Position numbers and translations under genes: made by a program. A stretch of 28,233 nucleotides of DNA from VRUE01 sp035260485 (GTDB lineage Bacteria; Actinomycetota; Thermoleophilia; Solirubrobacterales; 70-9), in assembly GCA_035260485.1 (NCBI GenBank), contig DATFVC010000006.1, forward strand, positions 1 through 28,233, read 5' to 3'. Below the pieces are notes generated by a model. The model saw only the letters and a program-made list of their open reading frames with translations. It searched no databases and was not told where the DNA came from. Below, one piece after another: positions 15,034-22,693 of this stretch; position 1 is the first letter of the stretch; the number at the start of each line of letters is the position of its first letter.

Positions 15034-16179
15034 ATGAAGAAGCTGGTCATTCTGGGCAGCACCGGCTCGATCGGCACCCAAGCGCTGGAGATCGTCGCTT
15101 CATCCGAGGAGCTGCAGGTCGTCGGCCTTGCGGCCGGGACTAGCTGGGAGCAGCTGCTCGGGCAGGCGCACCAGCACGGCGTGCCGACCGTGGCGCTTGC
15201 CGGCGCCGACGCCGCCGAGCGGGCCCGGTCCGCCTGGGACGGCCGCGTGCTCGCCGGCGAGGAGGGCGTGCGCGAGCTGATCGCCGCCGCGGACGCGGAT
15301 CTGGTTCTGAACGGGACGGTCGGCGCGGCCGGTCTCGGCCCGACCGTCTTCGCCCTCGGGGAGGGGATCGACGTCGCCCTCGCCAACAAGGAGAGCCTGG
15401 TGATCGGTGGTGAGCTGACCACGGCCCTGGCCGAAGCGACCGGCGCGAGGCTGATCCCGGTCGACTCCGAGCACTCGGCGCTCTTCCAGCTGATCGGCGC
15501 CGAGCAGCCCGGCACCGTGGAGCGGCTGGTCCTGACCGCCTCCGGCGGGCCCTTTCGCGGCCGTAGCGACCTCTCGGGGGTCAGCGTCGAGGACGCCCTC
15601 GCGCATCCGACCTGGAGGATGGGGGGGCGGATCACGATCGACTCGGCGACTCTGATGAACAAGGGTTTCGAGGCAATCGAGGCGCACCACCTCTTCGGCG
15701 TCCCCTACGAGCGGATCGCCGTCGTCGTCCACCCGCAGTCGATCGTCCACTCGCTGATCGACCTCAACGACGGCGCCGCGCTGGCCCATCTCGGCTACCC
15801 GGACATGCGGGTGCCGATCTCCTATGCCCTCCATTTCCCCGAGCGAGCCGACGTCGACGTGCCACGGCTCGATCTGGCGGCGGTCGGCGAGCTGAGCTTC
15901 GAGGAGCCCGACTCAGAGACCTTCGCCTGCTTGCGCCTGGCGCTCGAGGCGGGAGGGGCGGGGGGGACGTCGCCGTGCGTGCTCAACGCGGCCGACGAGG
16001 TCGCCGTCGCCGCCTTCCTCGATGGCCGGATCGAGTTCACTGCGATCGCCGCGGCGATCGAGCGGGTACTGGAGGAGATGCCGGCGCGGCCTGTCACTCA
16101 CTTCGAGGACCTCTTTGCCGCAGATGAAGAGGCGCGCCGCCGCACCGAAGAGCACGTCGGCGGGTTGGCGACGGTATGA
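15034..16179 (+). CDS. dxr: 1-deoxy-D-xylulose 5-phosphate reductoisomerase
   Basis: Dxr converts DXP to 2-C-methyl-D-erythritol 4-phosphate with NADPH, the first committed step of the MEP isoprenoid pathway; it is the fosmidomycin target. The 381-residue protein starts with the nucleotide fold KKLVILGSTGSIGTQAL, has ALANKESLVIGGEL, PVDSEHSALFQ (metal ligands), LTASGGPFRG, HPTWRMGGRITIDSATLMNKGFE and VHPQSIVHSLI, and ends with the usual helical domain. No convincing Shine-Dalgarno precedes the ATG; the gap before it holds structured element A. The stop overlaps rseP. Downstream ispG belongs to the same pathway. Confidence 0.97.
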   Translation: MKKLVILGSTGSIGTQALEIVASSEELQVVGLAAGTSWEQLLGQAHQHGVPTVALAGADAAERARSAWDGRVLAGEEGVRELIAAADADLVLNGTVGAAGLGPTVFALGEGIDVALANKESLVIGGELTTALAEATGARLIPVDSEHSALFQLIGAEQPGTVERLVLTASGGPFRGRSDLSGVSVEDALAHPTWRMGGRITIDSATLMNKGFEAIEAHHLFGVPYERIAVVVHPQSIVHSLIDLNDGAALAHLGYPDMRVPISYALHFPERADVDVPRLDLAAVGELSFEEPDSETFACLRLALEAGGAGGTSPCVLNAADEVAVAAFLDGRIEFTAIAAAIERVLEEMPARPVTHFEDLFAADEEARRRTEEHVGGLATV

Positions 16180-17270
16180 GCTGGCTCTTCGTATTCCTCG
16201 GCTTCTCGGCGCTGATCATCCTGCACGAGGCAGGCCACTTCTTCGCCGCCAAGGCGACCGGGATGCGGGTGGAGCGCTTCTTCCTCTTTTTCGGGCCGAC
16301 CCTTTTCTCAATCAAACGGGGCGAGACCGAGTATGGGGTCAAAGCGATCCCCCTCGGCGGCTACGTCAAAATCAGCGGGATGAATCCGGAGGAGAAGCTT
16401 CCTCCGGAAGTCGTGCATCGGGCCTATTACCGCCAGCCGGTGTGGAAGCGGATCGTCGTGATCGCTGCCGGCCCGGCGGTGAACATCGCCCTCGCCTTCG
16501 CGCTCCTTTTCTTCGTCGCCTTCCACTATCCCGAAGCAGACAGCAGGATCGGCTCGGTGAAAGCCGGCTCACCCGCAGCTGCGTCGACGCTCAAGCCCGG
16601 AGACCGGCTCGTGTCCGTCGACGGCAAGAGCTTTGCTGGTGCAAGCGTGGAAAAGCGGCTCGCCCGGTTCGGGCACATGATCTCTGCCCACAAATGCGCA
16701 GAGAAGATTCCGACGAAAGGCTGCCGGGCCAGCACGCCCGTCGAGTTGGAGATCGAGAGGGGGGGAGAACACCGGATGGTCACCGTCTATCCGGCCTACG
16801 ACCCGACCAACAAGCGAACTCTGGTGGGCATCGAATATGCCGTCGTGCCTGCAGCGGCGACGGCCGGTGGAGCCGCATCGTTTGCCTGGGACAAAATGTG
16901 GCTGGTTGCCTCTGGCACCGTCCACGTCTTCTCCCACATCTTCGAATCAGAACAGCGCAAACAGATCTCCGGGGTCGTCGGTATCAGCGACGTGGGACAC
17001 CAGGTGGTTGGCTTCGGCGTTTACCCGTCCCTTCTGCTGCTTGCCCTGGTGAGCTTCTCGCTGGGGTTGATCAACTTGCTGCCGATCCTGCCTCTTGACG
17101 GCGGTCACATGTTCTGGAGCCTGGTCGAGAAGCTCCGTGGTAGACCGGTGTCTCTACAGGTGATGGAGCGCGCCAGCATCATCGGCTTCGCCTTGGTCGC
17201 CATGCTCTTCTTCATCGGGCTGAACAACGACATCGGCCGGATCACCGGCGAAGGCTTCAACGTGCGCTGA
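16176..17270 (+). CDS. rseP: Site-2 membrane protease, RseP/M50 family
   Basis: This is an intramembrane zinc metalloprotease that cuts transmembrane anti-sigma factors or remnant signal peptides. The zinc motif HEAGH is at 17-21 in the first membrane helix; the PDZ domain (about 125-220) carries IGSVKAGSPAAASTLKPGDRLVSVDG; the second active-site motif NLLPILPLDGGHM lies in a later helix. Only one PDZ domain is present, as in Rv2869c-like actinobacterial enzymes, and the 364-residue length fits. The order dxr-rseP-ispG is typical of actinobacteria. The ATG overlaps the dxr stop. Confidence 0.95.
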   Translation: MSWLFVFLGFSALIILHEAGHFFAAKATGMRVERFFLFFGPTLFSIKRGETEYGVKAIPLGGYVKISGMNPEEKLPPEVVHRAYYRQPVWKRIVVIAAGPAVNIALAFALLFFVAFHYPEADSRIGSVKAGSPAAASTLKPGDRLVSVDGKSFAGASVEKRLARFGHMISAHKCAEKIPTKGCRASTPVELEIERGGEHRMVTVYPAYDPTNKRTLVGIEYAVVPAAATAGGAASFAWDKMWLVASGTVHVFSHIFESEQRKQISGVVGISDVGHQVVGFGVYPSLLLLALVSFSLGLINLLPILPLDGGHMFWSLVEKLRGRPVSLQVMERASIIGFALVAMLFFIGLNNDIGRITGEGFNVR

Positions 17271-17317
17271 TGCAGGTCTCGGCCGCCGAGCGCTACGTCA
17301 GCGGCGGCGCGAGCTAG
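17270..17317 (+). other. 15-codon ORF in frame with ispG, ended by TAG
   Basis: An ATG inside the rseP stop (TGATG overlap) opens 15 codons (MQVSAAERYVSGGAS) ending in TAG. The same frame continues after the TAG for 28 sense codons (ADAAEIAALYPDREPAWGLP and on) straight into ispG, with high-GC coding-like composition. It may be a coupling peptide or the remains of a longer N-terminus. No family is recognised. Confidence 0.35.
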
Positions 17318-17389
17318 GCGGATGCGGCTGAGATCGCGGCGCTCTATCCAGACCGAGAGCCCGCATGGGGGTTGCCGGCCCCGCCCAGA

Positions 17390-17395
17390 TACCCT
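17390..17395 (+). promoter_or_regulatory. Candidate -10 box for leaderless ispG transcript
   Basis: TACCCT fits TANNNT and lies six bases before the ispG ATG; there is no Shine-Dalgarno. Confidence 0.4.
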
Positions 17396-17401
17396 TTGAA
17401 G

Positions 17402-18655
17402 ATGGCTTCTAAGCGACAGATCTTCGTCGGCGGGGTGCCGATCGGCGGTGGGGCGCCGGTCGCCGTGCAGACGATGACCAAGACCGAGACCGCCAACCTG
17501 GCGGCGACGATGGAGCAGATCCGCAAGGTCGCCGACGCCGGGGCAGACATCGTCCGGGTCGCGGTGCCGCGCGACGACGACGTCGAGGCGCTGAAGACGA
17601 TCGTCGTGGAATCGCCGATACCGGTGATCGCCGACATCCACTTCAACCACACGCTGGCGCTGAAGGCGATCGACGCCGGCGCCCACTGCATCCGGCTCAA
17701 CCCGGGCAACATCGGCGGTCGCGACAAAGTCGCCGAGGTGGCGGTTAGGGCGACCGCTGCCGAGGTTCCAATGCGGATCGGCGTCAACTCCGGCTCGCTG
17801 CCCAAACACCTGCACGAGCTGGAGCGCGAGGCGCCGGTTGAGGCACTGGTCGCCGCCGCAGTCGAGTTCGTCGAGCTGATGGAGAACCTCGACTTCGAAG
17901 ACTTCAAGGTCTCGATCAAGTCGACCAACGTTCCCAACACGATCGCCGCCAACCGCCTGCTCTCGGAGAAGATCCCGTACCCGTTGCATCTCGGCATCAC
18001 CGAGGCGGGGACGAAATGGTCTGGCTCGTTGAAATCCTCGGTCGGTCTCGGGACGCTGCTCGCCGACGGGATCGGCGACACGATCCGGATCAGCCTCTCG
18101 ACCTTCCACGCCGAGGAGGAGGTCAAGGTCGCCTGGGAGATCCTCAAGGCGCTGCAGCTGCGCGAGCGCGGTCCGGTGCTGATCGCCTGCCCGACCTGCG
18201 GCCGCCTCCAGTTCGATATGGACTCGGTCGTCGCCGAGATCGAGCAGCGGCTGGAAAGCTACGCCGAGCCGGTCGAGGTGGCGGTGCTGGGCTGCGCCGT
18301 CAACGGCATCGGCGAGGCCAGCCACGCCGATTTCGGTATTGCGGGGGCCAAGAACGAGGGTCTGATCTTCGCCCACGGCAAGCCGCTGCGGAAGGTTCCG
18401 CAGGCGACGCTCGTCGACACCTTGTTTGAAGAGATCGACAAGTCCCTGGACCGCGGCAGAGTCGAGGTCGACGAGGCGAAATCGCGCGAGGGCGCTGCCT
18501 GGCTGGCCAAGATCGAGGAGGAAAACGCCGGTGAGCTGACGCCGGAGAAGATCGCTCAGATGGAGAAGGAAGCGGTCGAGAAGGGCGAGTCGGACCGGGT
18601 TCTGCTCGACGAGGAGGCCTCTCCTACGACCGGGCGGCGGTTCACCAGGGCCTGA
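17402..18655 (+). CDS. ispG: 4-hydroxy-3-methylbut-2-enyl diphosphate synthase (GcpE)
   Basis: IspG reductively opens methylerythritol cyclodiphosphate to HMBPP in the MEP pathway using a [4Fe-4S] cluster. The TIM-barrel part has VQTMTKTETAN, IRLNPGNIGGRDKV, GVNSGSLP and LGITEAGTKWSGSLKSSVGLG. The cluster ligands Cys263 and Cys266 (CPTCGR), Cys298 and Glu305 (LGCAVNGIGEA) are all in place. At 417 residues it carries a charged C-terminal tail of about 70 residues (from about residue 345) beyond the usual end. ATG 17402 is chosen because the family starts here (KRQIFVGGVPIGGGAPV). A TTG at 17372 would add ten residues. Confidence 0.96.
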   Translation: MASKRQIFVGGVPIGGGAPVAVQTMTKTETANLAATMEQIRKVADAGADIVRVAVPRDDDVEALKTIVVESPIPVIADIHFNHTLALKAIDAGAHCIRLNPGNIGGRDKVAEVAVRATAAEVPMRIGVNSGSLPKHLHELEREAPVEALVAAAVEFVELMENLDFEDFKVSIKSTNVPNTIAANRLLSEKIPYPLHLGITEAGTKWSGSLKSSVGLGTLLADGIGDTIRISLSTFHAEEEVKVAWEILKALQLRERGPVLIACPTCGRLQFDMDSVVAEIEQRLESYAEPVEVAVLGCAVNGIGEASHADFGIAGAKNEGLIFAHGKPLRKVPQATLVDTLFEEIDKSLDRGRVEVDEAKSREGAAWLAKIEEENAGELTPEKIAQMEKEAVEKGESDRVLLDEEASPTTGRRFTRA

Positions 18656-18743
18656 GAGAGATGGCGGGGTCGCTCCGTCATCCCGAGCACTCCGCGCAAC
18701 TGCCCGAGACTTGCTGTCGACCGCCATCCGCCTTACTAGTGGA

Positions 18744-18749
18744 TAGGTT
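18744..18749 (+). promoter_or_regulatory. Candidate -10 box for leaderless proS transcript
   Basis: TAGGTT lies seven bases before the GTG at 18757, and no Shine-Dalgarno is present. The preceding gap (18656-18743) contains a weak 8-base inverted match (GATGGCGG with CCGCCATC) and nothing else recognised. Confidence 0.45.
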
Positions 18750-18756
18750 TCCCGCA

Positions 18757-20445
18757 GTGACGCGACTTAGCGAGACTTTCCTTCCGACGCTGAAGGACCC
18801 ACCCTCAGATGCGGAGGCGGTGTCGCACAAGCTGATGGTTCGCGCTGGGTTGATCCGGCAGCTGGGGGCCGGGCTCTGGACCTATCTGCCAGCTGGCCGG
18901 CGGGTCGAGCGCAAGGTCGAGGCGATTCTGCGCGAGGAGATGGAGAGGATCGGCTGCCAGGAGATGCTGATGCCCGTCCTGCAGCCGGCCGAGCCCTGGA
19001 AGAAGACGGGGCGCTATGAGATCGATGAGCTGTTCAAGCTCGAGGACCGCAAGGGCGCGCCGATGGTGCTGGCGATGACGCATGAGGAGTGTGTGACCTT
19101 CCACGTAGCGCGTGAGGTGCGCTCCTACCGCGACCTGCCGCTGATGCTGTTCCAGATCCAAACCAAGGAGCGCGACGAGCCGCGGCCGCGGGCAGGCGTC
19201 CTGCGCACGCGTGAGTTCACGATGAAGGACGCCTACTCCTTCGACCGCGATGAGGAGGGGCTGGGGCGCTCCTACGAGCTGCAGAGCGAGGCCTACGGGC
19301 GGATCTTCGACCGCTGCGGGCTGCGCTGGTACCGGGTCGAGTCCGACGTCGGGATGATGGGCGGCTCCGGCGCCCATGAGTACATGGCGCCCTGCCCGGC
19401 GGGCGAGAACGAGGTGGCGCTCGCTCCCGGATACGCGGCAAACGTCGAGATCGCCTCGGCCGAGCCACAGCCGGTCGAGCTGCCGGCGCCGTTGGAGGCC
19501 CCCGAGCGGATTGCAACCCCCGGGCTAGCCAGCGTCGAGCAGGTTTCCGGATCCCTGGGACTGCCCGCGGGGGCTTTGATCAAGGCGATGCCGGTCGTGG
19601 TCGAGGGCCGCGGGATGGTGCTCGTCCTGCTGCGCGGCGACCACCGGCTGAACGAGATCAAGCTCAGCAATGCGCTCGGCGCCGGCTTTAGGCCGGCCGG
19701 CCCTGAGGAGATCGAGGCCGAGCTGGGCCCGGTCGGCTTCATCGGTCCGGTCGAAGCCGGGCTGCCGATCGTCAAGGACGCGGCGATCCAGGGTGACGCC
19801 TTCGTCACTGGTGCGAATGAGGCAGACACCCACCTGCGCGGCGTCCAGCCGGGGCGCGACTTCGAGTTCGAGGAGATGGACGTGCGCACGGTCGAGGCCG
19901 GGGACACCGCCCTCGGTGGCGGCGCGATCGAGATCGAGCCGGCAATCGAGGTCGGCAACATCTTCCAGCTTGGCACGCGCTACTCCGAGCCGCTGGGCGC
20001 AACCTACCTCGACGAGAGCGGCGTCGAACGACCTATTGTGATGGGCAGCTACGGGATTGGCCCGGCACGGATCGTCGCCGCGGCGATCGAGCAGGGGGCC
20101 GATGAGCGCGGCATCGTCTGGCCCACCGGCCTCGCTCCCTGGCAGGTCCAACTCGTTTCTCTCGCCAAGGTCGGGGAGCCGGAGCGTGAGGCGGCCGACA
20201 ACCTCTACCGGGAGTTGAGCGACGCCGGCGCGGAGGTTCTCTACGACGATCGCGACGCGGGCCCAGGGGAGAAGCTGACCGATGCAGAGCTGCTCGGCTG
20301 CCCGCTGCGGGTGGTCGTCGGACGGCGCGGCCTGGCCAAGGGCGTGGTCGAGGCGGGCGAGCGGGCCACCGGTGCCGAGCACGAGCTGCCCGTGGACGAG
20401 GCTGGCGAGCGGATGCTGGCTCTGCTTCAGGGCGAGGATGCCTGA
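18757..20445 (+). CDS. proS: Prolyl-tRNA synthetase, bacterial type with editing domain
   Basis: ProS charges tRNA-Pro and is a class II synthetase. The 562-residue protein has the bacterial layout: class II core with HKLMVRAGLIRQLGAGLWTY, motif 2 RPRAGVLRTREFTMKDAYSF, the inserted YbaK-like domain that hydrolyses Ala-tRNA-Pro (about 225-400; GDHRLNEIKLSNAL, FVTGANEADTHL), motif 3 region MGSYGIGPARIVAA, and a C-terminal anticodon-binding domain ending with GEKLTDAELLGCPLRVVVG. GTG 18757 is chosen because the family begins with RLSETFLPTLK; the frame is open to 18661 but that part is unlike ProS. It overlaps the next gene by eight bases. Confidence 0.95.
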   Translation: MTRLSETFLPTLKDPPSDAEAVSHKLMVRAGLIRQLGAGLWTYLPAGRRVERKVEAILREEMERIGCQEMLMPVLQPAEPWKKTGRYEIDELFKLEDRKGAPMVLAMTHEECVTFHVAREVRSYRDLPLMLFQIQTKERDEPRPRAGVLRTREFTMKDAYSFDRDEEGLGRSYELQSEAYGRIFDRCGLRWYRVESDVGMMGGSGAHEYMAPCPAGENEVALAPGYAANVEIASAEPQPVELPAPLEAPERIATPGLASVEQVSGSLGLPAGALIKAMPVVVEGRGMVLVLLRGDHRLNEIKLSNALGAGFRPAGPEEIEAELGPVGFIGPVEAGLPIVKDAAIQGDAFVTGANEADTHLRGVQPGRDFEFEEMDVRTVEAGDTALGGGAIEIEPAIEVGNIFQLGTRYSEPLGATYLDESGVERPIVMGSYGIGPARIVAAAIEQGADERGIVWPTGLAPWQVQLVSLAKVGEPEREAADNLYRELSDAGAEVLYDDRDAGPGEKLTDAELLGCPLRVVVGRRGLAKGVVEAGERATGAEHELPVDEAGERMLALLQGEDA

Positions 20446-21091
20446 GACCGCTCCCTTCGGTCGCGGCCGCATCCGTCGCCTCTTCGGGCTCGACCGCAGC
20501 GGCCCACCACCACGGCAAACGCGGGAGGGGCAACCGCTCAACCCCTGGACGCTCCCCAACCTGGTCGGCTACCTGCGCCTAGCGGGACTGCCGGTCTTTC
20601 TCTACCTTGCCTTCGAGTCCGGTGACGGCCGCACCGTCGCCTCAGCGACGATCTTCTGGCTGATCGCCGCGGGCGACTACCTTGACGGCTTCCTCGCACG
20701 GGTCACCGGTCAGTACAGCCGCCTCGGCGCGATGCTCGATCCGCTAATCGACCGCCTGACGATCCTCTCCGGCGCCGTCGTCTGCTGGCACTTCGAGCTG
20801 CTGCCCCGCTGGGCCCTGGCGCTGCTCGTCGCGCGCGAGGTGGCGATGCTGCTGATCGCTCAGTACGGGCTGCGACACGGGGTCGAGATTGCCGTCAACT
20901 GGCCGGGCAGGATCTCGGTTTTCCCAATCATGGGCGGCATCTTCTTCGCTCTCGTCTTCGCCGGCTGGGTACCGGCGGCGCTGCTGATCGTCGGCGTCGC
21001 CCTGGCGATCCTCGCCACGGCCCTCTACGCGCAATCGGGGCGGAGAGCGATCCGCGAACGCACGGCGCAAGTAAGCTCTCAGGCTCCATAA
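20438..21091 (+). CDS. CDP-alcohol phosphatidyltransferase (PgsA-like)
   Basis: This membrane enzyme transfers a phosphatidyl group from CDP-diacylglycerol to an alcohol. The full family signature D-x2-D-G-x2-A-R-x8-G-x3-D-x3-D is at Asp80, Asp83, Gly84, Ala87, Arg88, Gly97, Asp101 and Asp105, and NPWTLPNLVGYLRLAGLPVF is the usual entry to the first membrane helix. The 217-residue length and NLVGYLR start resemble phosphatidylglycerophosphate synthase, but inositol-phosphate or cardiolipin synthases share the motif, so the acceptor is not certain. A pgsA gene upstream of garA and its merR neighbour is also seen in mycobacteria. It overlaps proS by eight bases and ends the operon before a new promoter. 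Confidence 0.88.
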   Translation: MPETAPFGRGRIRRLFGLDRSGPPPRQTREGQPLNPWTLPNLVGYLRLAGLPVFLYLAFESGDGRTVASATIFWLIAAGDYLDGFLARVTGQYSRLGAMLDPLIDRLTILSGAVVCWHFELLPRWALALLVAREVAMLLIAQYGLRHGVEIAVNWPGRISVFPIMGGIFFALVFAGWVPAALLIVGVALAILATALYAQSGRRAIRERTAQVSSQAP

Positions 21092-21093
21092 CC

Positions 21094-21110
21094 TTCAACC
21101 TGCAGTTGAA
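21094..21110. promoter_or_regulatory. Perfect palindrome over the -35 of the rsiG-like operon
   Basis: TTCAAC and GTTGAA flank CTGCA, and the right half contains the first five bases of the -35 hexamer. A dimeric repressor bound here would block RNA polymerase. The MerR-family gene two genes downstream is an obvious candidate, but this is inference. Confidence 0.6.
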
Positions 21111-21133
21111 CCTTTGGCAAAGCGATCTATAAT
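21106..21133 (+). promoter_or_regulatory. Consensus-like promoter of the rsiG-like/garA/ftsR operon
   Basis: TTGAAC (21106-21111) and a perfect TATAAT (21128-21133) are separated by 16 bases. It is the best sigma-70-type promoter in the window. Predicted initiation near 21140 gives a leader of about 40 bases with AAGGAG (21172-21177) before the ATG at 21182. Confidence 0.75.
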
Positions 21134-21181
21134 CCGCCACAGCGGCCAACGGAGGCGAAGGTCTCCCAATCAAGGAGCGAG

Positions 21182-21454
21182 ATGGAGGACACCTTTCCCG
21201 ATCTCGGTTCGCTCAGCGACGCAGAGCTGAAGGACCTGATCGACAAGCTCACCACCGAGGAGAACGAGATCTCCTACAAACGCCGGGTCCTGCATGGCAA
21301 GATCGACATCTTGCGTGCCGAGCTGGTCAACCGGCTGCGTCACAAGCACGAAAGTGGCGACTCGATGATCTCCGGCGACGACGTCGCGCAGCTGACCGAC
21401 ATTCTTGCCGGCAAGGCGCAGCAGAGTCCGCCGGAGGACGAGCCGGCCGCCTGA
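21182..21454 (+). CDS. RsiG-like protein, candidate c-di-GMP-responsive anti-sigma factor
   Basis: In Streptomyces RsiG holds the sporulation sigma factor WhiG inactive when bound to c-di-GMP, through the helical motif E-x3-S-x2-R-x3-Q-x3-D. This 90-residue, all-helical protein has one close match: Glu27, Ser31, Arg34, His38 and Asp42 in a helix that continues as IDILRAELVNRLR. The only change is Gln to His. LSDAELKDLIDKLTTEENEI before it forms the first helix; the last 15 residues are acidic and disordered. A single motif would need homodimerisation to build a two-helix site, which has been described for early-branching actinobacteria. No sigma factor gene is in the window. Confidence in the family is good; ligand binding is unproven. 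Confidence 0.75.
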   Translation: MEDTFPDLGSLSDAELKDLIDKLTTEENEISYKRRVLHGKIDILRAELVNRLRHKHESGDSMISGDDVAQLTDILAGKAQQSPPEDEPAA

Positions 21455-21469
21455 GGCTGGAGCAGGTCG

Positions 21470-21943
21470 ATGGCCACCCACTGCCCGGAGTGCGGCTTCG
21501 TCAACCCCGAGGGGGCCAACTATTGCCAGAAGTGCGGCGCCTATCTCGGCGGCCCCAAAGATGGCGACGACGAGCCGACGACGATGACCTACACGGTCGA
21601 CGACACCGGCGAGATGCAGCCGATCGACATCGACCAGGTTTTGGAGACCAGCGGCGCGGCGCTGGTGATCCGCGCTGGCGGAGGGCGGGCCGGCGAGAGC
21701 TTCTCCGTGACCGACGACCGGGTCAGCATCGGTCGCAGCCCCGACGCCGGCATCTTCCTCGACGACGTCACCGTCTCCCGCAACCACGCGCTGCTGGTCC
21801 ACCGCCGCGACGGCTTCTACATCGACGATCTCGGCTCACTCAACGGCACCTACGTCAACCGGCGCCGGATCGAGTCGCACCGGCTCGCTGACGGTGACGA
21901 GATCCAGGTCGGCAAGTACAAGCTGAGTTACTTGGAGAAATAG
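21470..21943 (+). CDS. Zinc-ribbon and FHA domain protein, GarA/OdhI-like
   Basis: FHA domains bind phosphothreonine; actinobacterial GarA/OdhI is switched by Ser/Thr kinases and inhibits 2-oxoglutarate dehydrogenase and glutamate dehydrogenase. The 157-residue protein starts with a zinc ribbon (Cys5, Cys8, Cys19, Cys22; CPECG and CQKCG), then an acidic linker with the threonine cluster EPTTMTYT (35-42), in the place of the GarA phosphorylation motif ETTS. The FHA domain (about 63-153) has the binding residues GRS (88-90), SRNH (103-106) and NGTYVN (125-130). Mycobacterial GarA is encoded directly before a MerR-family gene, as here. That it controls the TCA cycle is inference by analogy. Confidence 0.87.
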   Translation: MATHCPECGFVNPEGANYCQKCGAYLGGPKDGDDEPTTMTYTVDDTGEMQPIDIDQVLETSGAALVIRAGGGRAGESFSVTDDRVSIGRSPDAGIFLDDVTVSRNHALLVHRRDGFYIDDLGSLNGTYVNRRRIESHRLADGDEIQVGKYKLSYLEK

Positions 21944-21952
21944 GGGTCGTCG

Positions 21953-22693
21953 ATGGCAGTGTCCGAGCAGCAGGCTCGCCCGCGCGACTCGCGGCCGCGA
22001 AAGGCGCTGACGATCGGCGCGGTCTGCAAGATCCTGCAGAACGAGTTCGACGACATCTCGATCTCGAAGATCCGCTACCTCGAGGACCAGAAGCTGCTGA
22101 CGCCGCGTCGCACCCAGGGCGGCTACCGCCTCTACAGCCAGTCCGACGTGGAGCGGCTGCGAACGATCCTGCGCCTCCAGCGCGACGAGTTCCTGCCCTT
22201 GCGGGTGATCCGCCAAGAGCTGGCGGCAGGTGGCGACATCGACCTCGGCAGCGGCGCCGAACGGCGTCCAGCTGCCGGCGCGGTGCGTCGCGCGATCCTC
22301 GTCAACACCTCCAGCGCCTACCTGGCTCTGGAGGAGGTGATTGAGGAGACCGGCGCCCGCTCCGAGCTGATCGCCGAGCTGGAGAACTTCGGCATCGTCC
22401 AGCCCGAGAAGCGCGATGGCAAGACCGTCTACGACGAGACCGATCGCGAGATCGTCCGCGCCGCCAACGAGCTCTCACGCGTCGGCGTCGGCGCCCGCAA
22501 CCTGCGCGTCTTCCGCTCCTCCGCCGACCGTGAGGCCAACCTGCTGGAAGCGCTGCTGGGACCGTCGCTGCGCTCGCGCAACCCGGAGCGGCGCAAAGAA
22601 GCGCTGGAGAGCCTGGAGAGCCTGGCGGCAACCGTCAGCCACCTCAAGCATCTGCTGCTGGTGCGCGATCTGCGCCGCCTGGCGGGCGACTAG
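21953..22693 (+). CDS. MerR-family regulator, FtsR (Rv1828) type
   Basis: This is a DNA-binding regulator of the FtsR group, which in corynebacteria activates ftsZ and in mycobacteria is the garA neighbour Rv1828. The 246-residue protein has an unusual basic N-terminal arm, then a MerR winged helix (about 19-90): LTIGAVCKILQNEF, ISKIRYLEDQKLLTPRRTQGGYRLYSQSDVERL. A long C-terminal part (about 110-245) has a second helical domain (IAELENFGIVQPEKR) rather than the short coiled coil of metal-sensing MerR proteins, and no metal-binding cysteine cluster. It lies 9 bases after the FHA gene and ends in the left arm of structured element B. Confidence 0.87.
   Translation: MAVSEQQARPRDSRPRKALTIGAVCKILQNEFDDISISKIRYLEDQKLLTPRRTQGGYRLYSQSDVERLRTILRLQRDEFLPLRVIRQELAAGGDIDLGSGAERRPAAGAVRRAILVNTSSAYLALEEVIEETGARSELIAELENFGIVQPEKRDGKTVYDETDREIVRAANELSRVGVGARNLRVFRSSADREANLLEALLGPSLRSRNPERRKEALESLESLAATVSHLKHLLLVRDLRRLAGD

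Noticed and set aside
17105..18727. 540-residue minus-strand ORF opposite ispG
   Set aside because: It is an antisense shadow of ispG, whose cluster cysteines and motifs are intact on the plus strand. Its translation is low-complexity and Arg/Asp/Leu-rich, with no recognisable domain.
18661..18756. proS start at ATG 18661
   Set aside because: The added 32 residues are unlike ProS, and RLSETFLPTLK at GTG 18757 is the family start.
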